A DNA stretch of 64,000 nt from Pararoseomonas baculiformis (lineage in GTDB: Bacteria; Pseudomonadota; Alphaproteobacteria; Acetobacterales; Acetobacteraceae). Within the stretch, counting starts at the first letter, position 1. Each line of letters begins with the position of its first letter. Positions 7,326 through 18,186 of this stretch are shown here, one piece after another. Both the position numbers and the translations under genes were made by a program. The notes below the pieces were generated by a model, which was not told where the DNA came from, made no database searches, and worked only from the letters and a program-made list of their open reading frames with translations. Location: contig NZ_JAGIZB010000007.1 in NCBI RefSeq assembly GCF_017813395.1, forward strand, positions 124,001 through 188,000, read 5' to 3'.

Positions 7326-10300
7326 TCAGGCCGGGGACGCTACGTCCACGCCCCGCCCGGGCCAGGCCCCGGTCTCAAGTGGCAGTCGGTCGCCCATGAC
7401 GCGGCGCAGCGCGTCCTCCATGCCCCAGAGCGCCAGGGTAAAGCGCTGGTGGCGCCCGGCCAGCGGATCGCCGGGCGGCGGCTCCCCCACGGCCCGCTGG
7501 TCCACCTGCACCACCGTCGCCGGGTCCAGATCAGCCATGTTCGAGGCGGCACTGGCGACATGGTAGACGATGGCCGGCCGCCGCAGCAGCCAGGATGCCA
7601 CCACGCCCCCCGTGCCGAGGGTGGTGATCACCAGGTCGCAGCCCGCCAGCTCCGGAAGCTTGGCCAGGGCGTCGCGCCCGAAGATCCGGTACTGCGCGGC
7701 GATCGCCACCGGCAGATCGGCCGTGATCTCCGCGATCATGGTTTCGATCCGGTCGATCACCTCCCGGTCGCGCGGCCCGGCCTCGCCGGAGACGGTCCAG
7801 CCGTCCCACACCACCTCCAGGGCGCTGCCGTCCCGGGCACAGGCCTCGCCCAGCCTGGCCAGGACGAAGCGGAAGACCTCCACCGCATTCACCACCCGCT
7901 GCCGCTCCGCATCGAGCGAGATCGCCAGCCGGAAGCGCCGCCCGGTGACGGGTCCGTCGTCCGGCCCGATCCGGGATGCCAGGCGCCGCCGGAGCCAATC
8001 CCCCCCGGGCTGAATGTTGGTGCGGTAAACGCGATGCGCGTCGTAGCCCGCCTCGAGAAGCGTCTCGGTGAGCACAGCCCCTTTCAGCATCAGCCGGTCC
8101 AGCGGCGCGAGAGCGGGGATGACAGCGAAAGGGTCCATCGCGCACCAGTCCGTCACCTGCACCAGCAGGCCGCCGCCCCGCCCGAAGCGCAGCAGCGCCT
8201 CCTCCTGTGCGTCGAGATAGGCGAGGCTCTCGCGGATGAAGTGGCTGGGCCGGTTGTCGCCGATCACATAGGCACGGCGCAGCCCGGTGGCCCTGGCGCG
8301 CCACAGCCAGTCCCTCCATGGCCGGGGATGGTGCAGGAAGTGCCCCAGGAAGGTGCCCAGCACCTGGCGCATGGGAAGGCGGTAATCCGTGAGAACGAGG
8401 AACAGGTTCTCCGCGGGATGGTAGAGGCCGACCGGCATGTAGCCGATGCCGATCAGCACGATCAGCCGACCGTCATCGAGACAGGGGGTCACCTGGTACT
8501 GAGCCAGGGGCAGGCTGCCGAGGATCGAGGCCTCCCCGCCCGAGAGCGGTGACGGGATGGTCCGCCCACCTTCATGCGGCAGGAAGGCCGCGTTCAGCGC
8601 GCCGTAACGCTCCATCCAGGCGGCATGGCGGTAATGGCGCCGGATGCGATCCAGCAAGGCCGCATCCGCCCCATGGGCACCCTGCCCGGGGCCGAGCGGA
8701 CCGAACACATCCACGATCTCGCAGCGATCCGCGAGGGCGCCTGCATCGTAGGCGCGGTCGCGCTCGCGGCCGGGATAGCGGAAGAAGCGCGGATCCAGGC
8801 CACAGAGGGCAGCCAGATCCCGCGCGGCCTGGCGCACCACCTCGTCAGGGCCCTCGGGAAGGGCCTGGCGCGCCGGCCTGTCCGGATGCGGGCACTCCGG
8901 GCGGATAGCCAGCCGCGTGCCAAGGGCGCGGCGCAGCGCATCCTCCATCCCCCACAGCGCGATGGTGAAGCGCTGGTGCCGGATGGCCAGAGGGTCATCG
9001 GCGGGCGGCGCCCCGATGGCGCGCGGATCGACATCCACCGCCGTCCCGTCATCGAGGTAGTCGCGGTTCGAGAGTGCGCCGGGGTTGTGATAGACGATGG
9101 TGGGCCGCTGCAGCAGCCAGGAACACACCATCGCCCCTGTGCCGAGGGTGGTGATAGCCAGGTCGCAAAGCGCAAGCTCCGGCACCTTTTCCAGGGCCGA
9201 GAGGCCGAAGACCGGGCGCTGCAGCGCAGGGGGAGCAGGAAGCCCCGCCGTGATCGCCGCCACCATCGCCTCGATCCGCGCGATGACATCCCGGTCCCGC
9301 GCCGAGGGCGGGCCGGAGACGGTCCAGCCATCCCAGACCACCTCGAGAGCCGAGCCTTGCCCCGCACAGGCCTCGGCGAGCTTGCGAAGGGCGAATCGAA
9401 ACACCTCCACCGCGTTCGACACGCGCTCCCGCTCGGCATCGAGGGAGATCATCACCCGGAAGCGCCGCCCCTCCCCCGCCCGGCCCCGCGCCCCGTCGAT
9501 CATCGGCGCGAGGCGCTGCCGGAGCCATGCGGCATCCCGGTGGACCGTGAAGCGATAGACGCGGTGCGCGTCGAAGCCGGCGAGAAGCAGTACCTCGGTG
9601 AGTCCCTCGGCCCGGGTGGAGAGGGTCTCCAGCGGCGCCAGGAAGGGTAGGACCGCGGCGGGATCCATCGCGCACCATTCCGGCACCTTCACCAGCACGC
9701 CCCCGTCCCGGGCAAAGGCGGTGATCCGCTCCTCCTCGGCATCGAGATAGGCCAGGGACTGGCGGAGGAAATGGCCGGGGCGGTTGTCGCCGATCACGAA
9801 GGCCCGGCGCAGGCCACCCTCCATCGCCCGGCGCAGCCAGGACATCCAGGCGAAGGGACGCGCCGTCAAATGGTCCAGCACGGTGCGGAGCACCGCGGGG
9901 ATGTCGAGGCGCATCGGGGTGAGGCAGAGGAACAGGCCCTGCGCCGCGTGGTACAGACCGACCGGCACGGCCCCAATCCCGATCAGGAGCACCAGCCTTC
10001 CCTGGTCGAGGCAAGCGGTCACCTGGCAGTGCTGGACCGTCATGCTCCCCAGGACCGGCATCTCCTCCCCGGAGAGCGGCGAGGCGAGCCGGCGCCCGCC
10101 CGCATGCGTGAGGAAGGCCTCGTTCAAGGCGAGGTAGCGCGGCAACCAGGCCTTGCGGACATACAGGGCGCGGCAGCGCGCCAGCAGCGCCTTGTCCCGC
10201 GCATGCGGCCCGTCCCCTGGGCCAGCCGGCCCGAACACATCGGCCAGCTCATAGCCCGTCGCAAGGACATGGCTGCCGAAGCCGGGCTCCAGCGGCTGGC

Positions 10301-10391
10301 GTGGCAGGCGCATGTGCCGGACATCGATGCCGCAGAGCTCCGCCAGTTCCCCGGCCGCCTGACGCCACGCCGCCTCGTCCTGCCGTGCCAA
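7326..10391 (-). CDS. 1021-residue protein of two fused ~510-residue homologous units, possible glycosyltransferase-like
   Basis: The product is an internal duplication. Residues 51-490 align with 561-1000 at a fixed offset of 510 and appear well over half identical. Shared blocks include DVFGP, then PVGLYH, then [40 protein letters not shown] and RHQRFT with [11 protein letters not shown]. No signal peptide or membrane span is evident. The late TTLGTG plus SWLLxRPxIVYH pattern resembles the nucleotide-sugar end of GT-B enzymes, and a capsule-type gene lies two genes downstream, so a polysaccharide role is guessed. I do not recognise the family. The start is a TTG preceded by GGGAGG; a slightly later start is possible. 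Confidence 0.7.
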   Translation of the reverse strand: MARQDEAAWRQAAGELAELCGIDVRHMRLPRQPLEPGFGSHVLATGYELADVFGPAGPGDGPHARDKALLARCRALYVRKAWLPRYLALNEAFLTHAGGRRLASPLSGEEMPVLGSMTVQHCQVTACLDQGRLVLLIGIGAVPVGLYHAAQGLFLCLTPMRLDIPAVLRTVLDHLTARPFAWMSWLRRAMEGGLRRAFVIGDNRPGHFLRQSLAYLDAEEERITAFARDGGVLVKVPEWCAMDPAAVLPFLAPLETLSTRAEGLTEVLLLAGFDAHRVYRFTVHRDAAWLRQRLAPMIDGARGRAGEGRRFRVMISLDAERERVSNAVEVFRFALRKLAEACAGQGSALEVVWDGWTVSGPPSARDRDVIARIEAMVAAITAGLPAPPALQRPVFGLSALEKVPELALCDLAITTLGTGAMVCSWLLQRPTIVYHNPGALSNRDYLDDGTAVDVDPRAIGAPPADDPLAIRHQRFTIALWGMEDALRRALGTRLAIRPECPHPDRPARQALPEGPDEVVRQAARDLAALCGLDPRFFRYPGRERDRAYDAGALADRCEIVDVFGPLGPGQGAHGADAALLDRIRRHYRHAAWMERYGALNAAFLPHEGGRTIPSPLSGGEASILGSLPLAQYQVTPCLDDGRLIVLIGIGYMPVGLYHPAENLFLVLTDYRLPMRQVLGTFLGHFLHHPRPWRDWLWRARATGLRRAYVIGDNRPSHFIRESLAYLDAQEEALLRFGRGGGLLVQVTDWCAMDPFAVIPALAPLDRLMLKGAVLTETLLEAGYDAHRVYRTNIQPGGDWLRRRLASRIGPDDGPVTGRRFRLAISLDAERQRVVNAVEVFRFVLARLGEACARDGSALEVVWDGWTVSGEAGPRDREVIDRIETMIAEITADLPVAIAAQYRIFGRDALAKLPELAGCDLVITTLGTGGVVASWLLRRPAIVYHVASAASNMADLDPATVVQVDQRAVGEPPPGDPLAGRHQRFTLALWGMEDALRRVMGDRLPLETGAWPGRGVDVASPA

Positions 10392-10435
10392 GCCAACAGC
10401 CTCCCGCGGGCCTGCCGCGTGGCGGCGGCAGGCAA

Positions 10436-10470
10436 AGAAAAAGGGCGGGCCACCTTACGGCAGCCCGCCC
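10436..10470 (-). terminator. Intrinsic terminator after tuf
   Basis: The minus strand has an 8-bp stem GGGCGGGC/GCCCGCCC with a 12-base loop, followed by TTTTTCTTT. It lies 31 bases past the tuf stop codon and closes the tRNA-Tyr/tRNA-Gly/tuf unit. Confidence 0.82.
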
Positions 10471-10500
10471 CCTCCAGCCATCCGCCTCGCGGCGGGCGGC

Positions 10501-11688
<1,188 letters not shown>

Positions 11689-11809
11689 TCGCGTCCAGTC
11701 CTATCCCATCCAGGGGCGGAGAGCCCCCTGCCCGCCCAAGCAGGCTGTGTTGATCGGTATATGGTGTTTGGTGAAGCCGGTTTCAGTATCCGAAACCGAA
11801 GGGCGCGTA

Positions 11810-11883
11810 TGGAGCGGGTGACGGGAATCGAACCCGCACAGCCAGCTTGGAAGGCTGGAACTCTACCATTGAGCTACACCCGC
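11810..11883 (-). tRNA. tRNA-Gly (anticodon TCC)
   Basis: The minus-strand cloverleaf has acceptor GCGGGTG/CACCCGC, D-arm AGCTCAATGGTAGAGT, anticodon TCC in the loop CTTCCAA, and T-loop GGTTCGATTCC. The 3' CCA is encoded. It lies between tRNA-Tyr and tuf. Confidence 0.96.
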
Positions 11884-11961
11884 CCACTGGAACCGCCCGT
11901 TCTTCAAGCGGACCGGAATGGGCCGCCGCGCGCGCACCGCGCCTGCCGGGAGTGGGACACA

Positions 11962-12044
11962 TGGAGGGGGTTGGATTCGAACCAACGTAGGCGCGAGCCA
12001 ACGGATTTACAGTCCGTCCCCTTTAGCCACTCGGGCACCCCTCC
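11962..12044 (-). tRNA. tRNA-Tyr (anticodon GTA)
   Basis: This is a long-variable-arm (class II) tRNA on the minus strand. Acceptor GGAGGGG pairs with CCCCTCC, the anticodon GTA lies in ACTGTAAAT, and the T-loop is GGTTCGAATCC. The 3' CCA is not encoded. It is the first gene of the tRNA-Tyr, tRNA-Gly, tuf run. Confidence 0.94.
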
Positions 12045-12179
12045 ACAGGGTGTCCCCAACCCTGCCGGGCGGGAGCCGGGGGACTATCCGAGAAGCGGGG
12101 GTGCTGTCAACGCAGCCCTGTCGCATAATGCGGAACGGCCCGGCCTTGCGGCTTCGGTCCCGATTTGCAGGATGCCGCC

Positions 12180-13220
12180 ATGTCACCGCCTCGCAGGCCT
12201 CAGGGCCCCCGCTCCCCCGCTTCTTCCGGCGGCTCCCAGGAAAACCGCGGCAGCGGCCAGCCAAGCCGCCCCCGCGCCTTCGATGGCAAGCGGGGCTGGA
12301 AGGGCGGCGAGCCAGCCGCCGGCGATCCCGCCCGCCGCCCCGGCTTCAAGGCCGGAAAGCCGGAGGCTTTCCCTCGTGCCGCCGGCCGGCCGGAACCGGG
12401 GGCCGAGCGCGGCCCGCGCCGCCCGGAAGGGTCCGCCCCCGCCTTTCGCGCCCGCCCGGATTCGTCCCGGCGCGAGGAGGACCGCGCCCCCGCCAACACG
12501 ATCTGGCTGCATGGCCTGCACGCCGTGGCGGCCGCGCTGCTGAATCCGCGCCGCCGCCTGCGCCGCCTGCTTCTCACCCCCGATGCGGAAGCGGCGCTGA
12601 AGGAGCGCCTGCCGGAAGGCACCTTCGCCGCCCGCAAGCTGCAGCCGGAACGCGTGGAGGACCGCGCACGGTTCCACACCTTCCTGCCGGAGGATTCGGT
12701 CCACCAGGGCGCCGCCCTGCTGGCCGAGCCCCTGCCCCAGCTGGCGCTGGACGATGTGCTGAAGATTTCTGAGGGCCCGGTGCTCCTCCTCGACCAGGTG
12801 ACCGACCCGCGCAATGTCGGTGCCATCCTACGCTCCGCCGCGGCCTTCGGGGCCGCGGCCGTGGTGGTGCAGGACCGGCATGCCCCGCCGGAGACCGGCG
12901 CCCTTGCCCGCGCTGCCTCCGGCGCGCTGGAGATCGTGCCCATGGTGCGGGAGGTGAACCTCGCCCGCGCCATCCGCCACCTGCAGGATGGCGGCGCCTG
13001 GGTGATGGGCCTGACCGGCGACGCCACCCGCACCCTGGCCGAGGCCAAGCCGAGCGGCCGCCGCGTGGGGCTGGTGCTGGGCGCCGAGGGCGGCGGATTG
13101 CGCCGGCTGCAGCGCGAGACATGCGACGAGCTCGTACGCCTGCCCATCACCGAGGCGATGGAGAGCCTCAACGTCTCCGCCGCGGCCGCCGTGGCCCTTT
13201 ACGAGATCGGACGGGCCTGA
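12180..13220 (+). CDS. rlmB: 23S rRNA (guanosine-2251-2'-O)-methyltransferase RlmB, SpoU/TrmH type
   Basis: This is an AdoMet-dependent enzyme of the trefoil-knot SPOUT class that methylates a P-loop guanosine in 23S rRNA. The 346-residue protein starts with about 105 basic, Pro/Arg/Gly-rich, probably disordered residues. The SpoU substrate-binding domain follows ([15 protein letters not shown]), then the catalytic domain with [19 protein letters not shown], then [13 protein letters not shown]-type and [15 protein letters not shown] motifs, whose N, E and N/S residues line the knot. The ATG at 12180 is preferred to an upstream TTG. It overlaps the next gene by one base (TGATG). Confidence 0.88.
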   Translation: MSPPRRPQGPRSPASSGGSQENRGSGQPSRPRAFDGKRGWKGGEPAAGDPARRPGFKAGKPEAFPRAAGRPEPGAERGPRRPEGSAPAFRARPDSSRREEDRAPANTIWLHGLHAVAAALLNPRRRLRRLLLTPDAEAALKERLPEGTFAARKLQPERVEDRARFHTFLPEDSVHQGAALLAEPLPQLALDDVLKISEGPVLLLDQVTDPRNVGAILRSAAAFGAAAVVVQDRHAPPETGALARAASGALEIVPMVREVNLARAIRHLQDGGAWVMGLTGDATRTLAEAKPSGRRVGLVLGAEGGGLRRLQRETCDELVRLPITEAMESLNVSAAAAVALYEIGRA

Positions 13221-13984
13221 TGGACACGGTGGCTGAGCGGATCCTGGCGGACCGGCAGGCGCGCAGGGGCTTCCCCGATCTCGGGCCCGATGCGCCCACG
13301 GATATCGCCGCGGGTTACGCGCTGCAGCTGCGGCTGGCCCGGGCCATGGGCGCGCTGCCGCCGGCGGGCTTCAAGATCGGGGCCACGGCCAAGGGCATGC
13401 GGGCCTATCTGGAGTTGGCGCATCCCTGCGCCGGCTTCTGTCCTGCCGGGGGTATCCAGCAGCAGGCCGGCCACTTCCGCCTGGCCGATTTCCACCAGGC
13501 TGGGGTGGAATGCGAGATCGGGCTTCGCCTGGGCCGCGACATCGCCGCTGGAAGCCACAGCCGCGAATCCCTGGCCGAAGCGGTGGAGCATGTCTTCGCG
13601 GCCATCGAGGTCGTGGATCAGCGGTATGGCGATTTCGTCGCCCTGGGCGCGCCTGCGCTGATCGCGGACCAGGTGTTCCATGCTGGCGGGGTAATCGGGG
13701 CACCGGCTTCCGGTTGGCCGGGGCTGGACCTGCCGGCGGCGCTGGGACAGGTGCTGGTGGATGGCACAGAACGCGCCCAGGGCCGCGGCGCGGAGTTGCT
13801 GGGCCATCCGCTGGACGCGCTGGCCTGGCTGGCCAGTTCCCCGGCGGCCGAGCTGTTCGGTGGCCTTCGCGCGGGACAGGTGATCTTCCTCGGCTCTGTC
13901 ACGCCCCCGATCTGGCTGGAGGGCCCCTGCACGGTGACGGTGCGATTCGACCTGCTCGGAGAAGTGACGGCGCGCCTCACGTAG
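13220..13984 (+). CDS. 2-keto-4-pentenoate hydratase (MhpD-type)
   Basis: This enzyme class hydrates 2-hydroxypenta-2,4-dienoate in meta-cleavage pathways; related members are decarboxylases. The 254-residue protein shows the family pattern. AAGYALQLRLA is followed by PPAGFKIGAT with the conserved Lys, then VECEIGLRLGRDI with the metal-binding Glu residues, then AIEVVDQRY, and a C-terminal GQVIFLGSVTPPIWLEGP. Its ATG shares a base with the rlmB stop codon, so it is probably translationally coupled. No other aromatic-degradation gene is adjacent, so the physiological substrate is unknown. Confidence 0.8.
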   Translation: MDTVAERILADRQARRGFPDLGPDAPTDIAAGYALQLRLARAMGALPPAGFKIGATAKGMRAYLELAHPCAGFCPAGGIQQQAGHFRLADFHQAGVECEIGLRLGRDIAAGSHSRESLAEAVEHVFAAIEVVDQRYGDFVALGAPALIADQVFHAGGVIGAPASGWPGLDLPAALGQVLVDGTERAQGRGAELLGHPLDALAWLASSPAAELFGGLRAGQVIFLGSVTPPIWLEGPCTVTVRFDLLGEVTARLT

Positions 13985-14123
13985 CGCCGCCGCTTTCCTG
14001 AAGCCAAGCCCCGGGGACCGGGGCGGTGCTGACGGGTTGTTAACCTTCGCCAGGCGATGGTGATCCAGCACCCGCAAGGGGCCATACCGTGCCAGGAGGG
14101 CTTGCCGGAGAAGGAAATCCTTC

Positions 14124-14399
14124 ATGCAGTCCTCCCACCAAGGCCAGGGCCAGAACCAGGGGGAGATCGCGGGGGTGCCGAGCGCATGGCACACCCTGCC
14201 GGACGAGGTTCAGCTTACCCTTTCGCGTGAAGCTTTGCGGCGTGCCGCGGAGACGCTGGCCGACCACGCGGAACTCCTCGCGAGCGAGATGGAAATCGGC
14301 ACGCTGCTGGACCAGGGCGGCCCCGAAGCGCTGCGCCTGTTCGCGGCCGTGATTCGCGCCACGAATCGCGACGGCTTCGCCACGGTTGGAAGTGCCTGA
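14124..14399 (+). CDS. Hypothetical 91-residue protein
   Basis: I do not recognise this protein. It has a polar Gln/Ser-rich start (MQSSHQGQGQNQGEI), then an amphipathic helical region (DEVQLTLSREALRRAAETLA, then EMEIGTLLDQGGPEALRLFA). There is no signal peptide or membrane span. A GGAGAAGGAAATCCTTC leader before the ATG makes it a credible gene. It ends just before a possible small membrane protein. Confidence 0.55.
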   Translation: MQSSHQGQGQNQGEIAGVPSAWHTLPDEVQLTLSREALRRAAETLADHAELLASEMEIGTLLDQGGPEALRLFAAVIRATNRDGFATVGSA

Positions 14400-14527
14400 T
14401 CCGGGCCACGCGCCCACCGCATGTGCCCCATCCCCTTCTGCCGAAGATGAAGCCCTGGACATGTTGCAGCGCAGCATCCACCTTGGAGACAGGGATAGGG
14501 AGGAAAGAACAACAGAGGTTCCATCCC

Positions 14528-14647
14528 ATGCTGATCCTGTCCGCCATCATCCTTGCAGGGCTGATCGCCGCGCAGCTGGCCACCCACTACGCCCAGGCCC
14601 GCTTCGAAGCGTTCCGTCATCTTCCGACGCTGCCGCAGGGGAGCTGA
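14528..14647 (+). CDS. Possible 39-residue single-span membrane peptide
   Basis: This is a short frame beginning MLILSAIILAGLIAAQLATH, an N-terminal transmembrane helix, followed by a short charged tail. AGAGG lies 9 bases upstream of the ATG. It follows the 91-residue gene in the same direction. Codon use fits the neighbours, but the frame is short and could be chance. Confidence 0.35.
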   Translation: MLILSAIILAGLIAAQLATHYAQARFEAFRHLPTLPQGS

Positions 14648-14692
14648 ATCCCTCTCCGCGCCCGGGCTTCCCGGGCGCGGCCGGTGCGTGGC

Positions 14693-16249
14693 TTAGGCCG
14701 CGTTGCTTCGAATAGCGATTCCGACCTGGGCTCCGCCATCGGCGACGGAGCGCTTCGGCTTGCTTCTTTTCACCTCGTAGAGGGCGGCATCCGCCAGGGC
14801 GATGGCATCCACCATGGTGGCGGCTTCCTGCGGGATCAGGGCCACGCCTGCGCTGCAGCCCAGGGCCAGCGGGCCAGAGGCCGTTTCCACCCCGGCGCGC
14901 AGCATGGCATCGAGCCGTGTCGAAACCTCCCGCGCGGCCGTTGCGACCTTGTCCTGCGGGCCGGGCAGGCAGAGGATGAATTCGTCCCCCCCCATCCGAA
15001 CGGCCACATCCGCGTCGCGCAAATTGTCGCGGAACCAGGCCCCGATGCCGCGGAGCACGTCGTCGCCAGCGGCGTGGCCGTAACGGTCATTGATCGGCTT
15101 GAAACCATCCAGGTCGAGGGCGACGACGGCGCAACTGGAGGCCAGCGCCGGCTCGGCCTTCTGCCAGGCCTCGAAGCCGGCGCGGTTCAGCAGCCCGGTC
15201 AGCGGATCGCGAAAGGCCTGGTCCCGCAGCCACTCGATGCGCGCGGTCAGGTCGCCCTGGCCAGCCCCGATCAGGCGCCGGACCGCGCTGCCCATCCGGT
15301 TCGCATTCCAGGTAGCCAGGAGCCCGCCGAGGCCGGCGATGGCCATGGTGCCGAAGCCCAGGAAAAGGCCAAGCGGCCATAGGCCTGCAAGCACGGTCGC
15401 CCGGTCGGCCTCGGCCACCACCACCCAGCCGAGGCTTGGCTGGCCCGGCACGCCTTCCGCCTTGCCGAAGCCGAGCAGCGTGGGGTCCTGCCCCGGCAAT
15501 GTCTCCTCCCGCCAGCCCCTACCCGGCTCGGGCTGGAGGCCCGCCAGGCGTTGCCCACTGCCCCGTTCCGGGCCAAGGAGGACGGCCCCATCGGCGGCGA
15601 GCACGCGAAGCACCGGCACGGGGTGCCGCGGTGCCACGCTCACCAGCTCGTCGCGCACGCTTTCGACCCAGCGCCAGGTCAGGTGCCCGGCAATCACCCC
15701 GAGCACTCGGCCGTCGGGGGAGTGGACCGGCGCGGCGGCATCCACGAAATAGGCCCCTTCCCCACCGCCCCGTTCCACCGGCAGCAATTTGGCCAGCAGG
15801 ACAGCCGGGTGGACATCGCCGAGATGAAGCCCGTTCAGGCCCGGGGCGAACCAGGGCCGCGCGGAGACATCGGCGCCTTCCAACAGGCCACCCGTTGCGG
15901 CGATCACCCGCCCATCGCCCCCAGCGAAGCCGATCCAGGAGAAGGTGGGAGATCTGGTCTGCAGATCCTCCAGCAGCCGCCGGGCTGCACGAGGTTCCGG
16001 CGGCTCCCGCTCGAAGGTTTCGAAGCGGGTGAGGAGGCGCACATCATGCGCCCATTGCGACAGGCTCGAATCGAGGCGGGTCGCCATGACGCCCGCATAG
16101 GTTTGCAACTGCTCGCCAGCCTCGGCCAGAAGGCGCTGGCGCTCCGCGAGAAGAAAGCTGGCGGAAGCCGCGAAACCAAGCATCGCACAGACCGCCGCGA
16201 CGGCTGCTCCTTGCCGCCAGCCGGCGGGAAAGCGGGCCTTGCTGGACAT
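14693..16249 (-). CDS. Membrane-bound diguanylate cyclase with periplasmic sensor domain
   Basis: This enzyme makes cyclic di-GMP from two GTP. The 518-residue protein has an N-terminal membrane anchor (AAVAAVCAMLGFAASASFLL), a periplasmic region of about 250 residues resembling a Cache-type sensor (SWIGFAGGDGRVIAATGG, then ISARPWF-like DVSARPWFAPG), and a second membrane span near residues 290-315. A GGDEF domain follows, with an intact catalytic GGDEF at about 420-424. The RDAD five residues before it fits the RxxD product-inhibition site. There is no EAL domain. It is convergent with the small genes at 14.1-14.6 kb. Confidence 0.88.
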   Translation of the reverse strand: MSSKARFPAGWRQGAAVAAVCAMLGFAASASFLLAERQRLLAEAGEQLQTYAGVMATRLDSSLSQWAHDVRLLTRFETFEREPPEPRAARRLLEDLQTRSPTFSWIGFAGGDGRVIAATGGLLEGADVSARPWFAPGLNGLHLGDVHPAVLLAKLLPVERGGGEGAYFVDAAAPVHSPDGRVLGVIAGHLTWRWVESVRDELVSVAPRHPVPVLRVLAADGAVLLGPERGSGQRLAGLQPEPGRGWREETLPGQDPTLLGFGKAEGVPGQPSLGWVVVAEADRATVLAGLWPLGLFLGFGTMAIAGLGGLLATWNANRMGSAVRRLIGAGQGDLTARIEWLRDQAFRDPLTGLLNRAGFEAWQKAEPALASSCAVVALDLDGFKPINDRYGHAAGDDVLRGIGAWFRDNLRDADVAVRMGGDEFILCLPGPQDKVATAAREVSTRLDAMLRAGVETASGPLALGCSAGVALIPQEAATMVDAIALADAALYEVKRSKPKRSVADGGAQVGIAIRSNAA

Positions 16250-16687
16250 TTGGATCCCCCGAGCGGCAACCGCCTCCCGCCATCAGGAAGCGGATTTCAC
16301 GGAAACGTGCGATATTCTATGACAACACTCGCTGTGGTTGTAAAGCGAATCAACTCTCGCCTCATGCCAGTCAGCTACAGCGCGTTGTGTCTCACTGCAG
16401 GAAACAAGCGGTCCTGAGCCTCCCTAAGGGGCCAGGAGCATCACCACGAAATGTCGCGGGTGGCGGCGCTCCCTAGGACAGCAAGGCCAGGATGCGTCCC
16501 GCACAGCGCCTGCGCAACCGCCCCGAAGCCAGACTGGCCATTGGCTGCTGTGTCGGTCGCTTCGGGAAACCCGGCAGCACGTGTCACCAGGACGGGTATC
16601 TGGCCCATGTCCGGTTCATCACTCCGGCAATGCTGATCGGCATTGGGCCGAAGATGGGGAACGCCAAGTGTATTCGGGCGGGGAGTT
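16250..16687. other. 438-base gap with no gene seen
   Basis: The gap lies between the GGDEF gene start and tRNA-Thr. Short frames here lack ribosome-binding sites and family features. It presumably holds the promoter of the GGDEF gene and the 3' trailer of the tRNA. Confidence 0.5.
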
Positions 16688-16762
<75 letters not shown>

Positions 16763-17036
16763 AGGCTCGAAAACGCTGGTCCTTCGGCCGTCACGCCGCT
16801 TCGCTCCGACCGGCTATGCCGGCTCCTGTACCGGGATGCTGCTCGGAGCGACGCGGCGCGGCTTCCTTCTAACGCGCTGATCGAGCATGGGCCAGGGGCT
16901 TGGCGGCACGAGGCCGCCTTCCCTTCCCGTTCGCCTTCCACTGTCCTGCACCCAATACCCGTTTCGTGACGGCAACCAAGCCACAGCCTTCACCAAAGAG
17001 ACGCCCCTGGGAGACCGACTGCCTTAGGCAAGGTTG

Positions 17037-17795
17037 TCATGCAGGTTCGAATGGCATGTCTCGAAGCCGGATAGGCTGCGGCCGATACGGTTCGAGTGCC
17101 TTGCCGTCCATGTCCACCCCCTTGCGTATCATGTCGATGACTTCCTCCGGGTTCGATTGATCAGGCCCGAGCAGCTCGACAAAGCGGTAGTCCCACCACC
17201 GCGTTGCTAGGAGGTCGCGGATAAGGGCTTCCGAAAAGCGATACCGAATGATCTTCGCGGGGTTGCCGCCCACGATGGCGTAGCTCGGTACGTCCTTCAC
17301 CACGACGGAATGAGCAGCCACCACGGCCCCGTCACCGATCGTGACGCCGGGCATGATGGCCACGCCGGCACCCAGCCATACATCATTGCCGATGATGGGA
17401 AGGGCCTTTTGAGGGTTGGGATAAAATCGTTCGTATTGCTTGCCGCTGTCTTCGATGCAGGAGCGGATAATACTGAACTGGCTGTCGTACATAAATGACG
17501 AGGTGCTCAGGCTCTCAACCGGATGGCGAGGCTTGGGAACGGTCATACCGCCCGCAATGGAACAGTAACGCCCGACATGCATTCCAGGCACCATTGCTGA
17601 ATACGAATAGGAGAAAGAGCCCATTTTACAAATCGTGCGCCCGTTCAAAAAACCACAATAGGGCTCCACCTCGACTGTACGGTCAAAACTAAGCCCATCA
17701 CCAGGGCGGAGTCGGAAGGTGCCCGTCCGGTTCTCGAAAAAGATCCGGTGATCTCGCAGCCATTCAATGGACTGCTTCGTCAATCTGACATTCAT
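17037..17795 (-). CDS. CatB-related O-acetyltransferase (left-handed beta-helix, hexapeptide repeat)
   Basis: The 252-residue protein belongs to the xenobiotic/virginiamycin acetyltransferase-like branch of hexapeptide acyltransferases, which transfer acetyl from acetyl-CoA to sugars or drugs. Hexapeptide turns are visible (ICKMGSFSYSYSAMVPG, then MHVGRYCSIAGGMTVPKPRH with the likely catalytic His). The signature IGNDVWLGAGVAIMPGVTIG follows, then VVVKDVPSYAIVGGNPAKII. The true role is probably polysaccharide or lipopolysaccharide O-acetylation rather than drug resistance. The base composition is less GC-rich than its neighbours. It lies just past tRNA-Thr, which suggests acquisition by transfer. 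Confidence 0.8.
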   Translation of the reverse strand: MNVRLTKQSIEWLRDHRIFFENRTGTFRLRPGDGLSFDRTVEVEPYCGFLNGRTICKMGSFSYSYSAMVPGMHVGRYCSIAGGMTVPKPRHPVESLSTSSFMYDSQFSIIRSCIEDSGKQYERFYPNPQKALPIIGNDVWLGAGVAIMPGVTIGDGAVVAAHSVVVKDVPSYAIVGGNPAKIIRYRFSEALIRDLLATRWWDYRFVELLGPDQSNPEEVIDMIRKGVDMDGKALEPYRPQPIRLRDMPFEPA

Positions 17796-18186
17796 CCCGA
17801 ACCTTCCTAACCTGACCGCCCACTCTCTACAGACATGTTCGCCCCGTCAGGAAGGCTTGCTGCCTTGATGTCATTTCGGCACTCAGGATCGTCGCGCGAA
17901 GTTCTCCCGTTAGCTAGCTCACGGGTCCTCAATTCCGGTCCGCCACCGCCTCCAGCTCCACAGATCACCGGCGCCCGTTTCGGCTGCAGAACCGCCAGAC
18001 CGGGGCGTCAGCGCCCAACAGCATGAGGCTCAGCAGCTCCGGGATGAGCGCATTGAAGCCTCGCGGAATCGGGCTTAGGTCAGTTCCCACCACCGCCTCA
18101 CCTGCTTCCGATCCGGCAGGTTGTTTCGCCCCGCCGCCGCCGGCGCGGTGTTTCGGAGGGCGGCGGCTGAGCTCCGTGAAGGCAAC
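17796..18186. other. 391-base gap with no clear gene
   Basis: The gap separates divergently oriented genes and probably holds both promoters. Upstream in-frame codons for the next gene (from a TTG at 18121) are open, but the weight of evidence favours a later start. Nothing else is recognisable. Confidence 0.45.

Noticed and set aside
6870-8552. 560-codon plus-strand frame, and a similar 358-codon frame at 8574-9650
   Set aside because: Both are antisense to the tandem-repeat protein, whose duplicated coding pattern is clearly on the minus strand.
17037-17795. Chloramphenicol or streptogramin resistance gene
   Set aside because: The hexapeptide fold matches broadly, but nothing in the sequence supports a drug substrate over a glycan.
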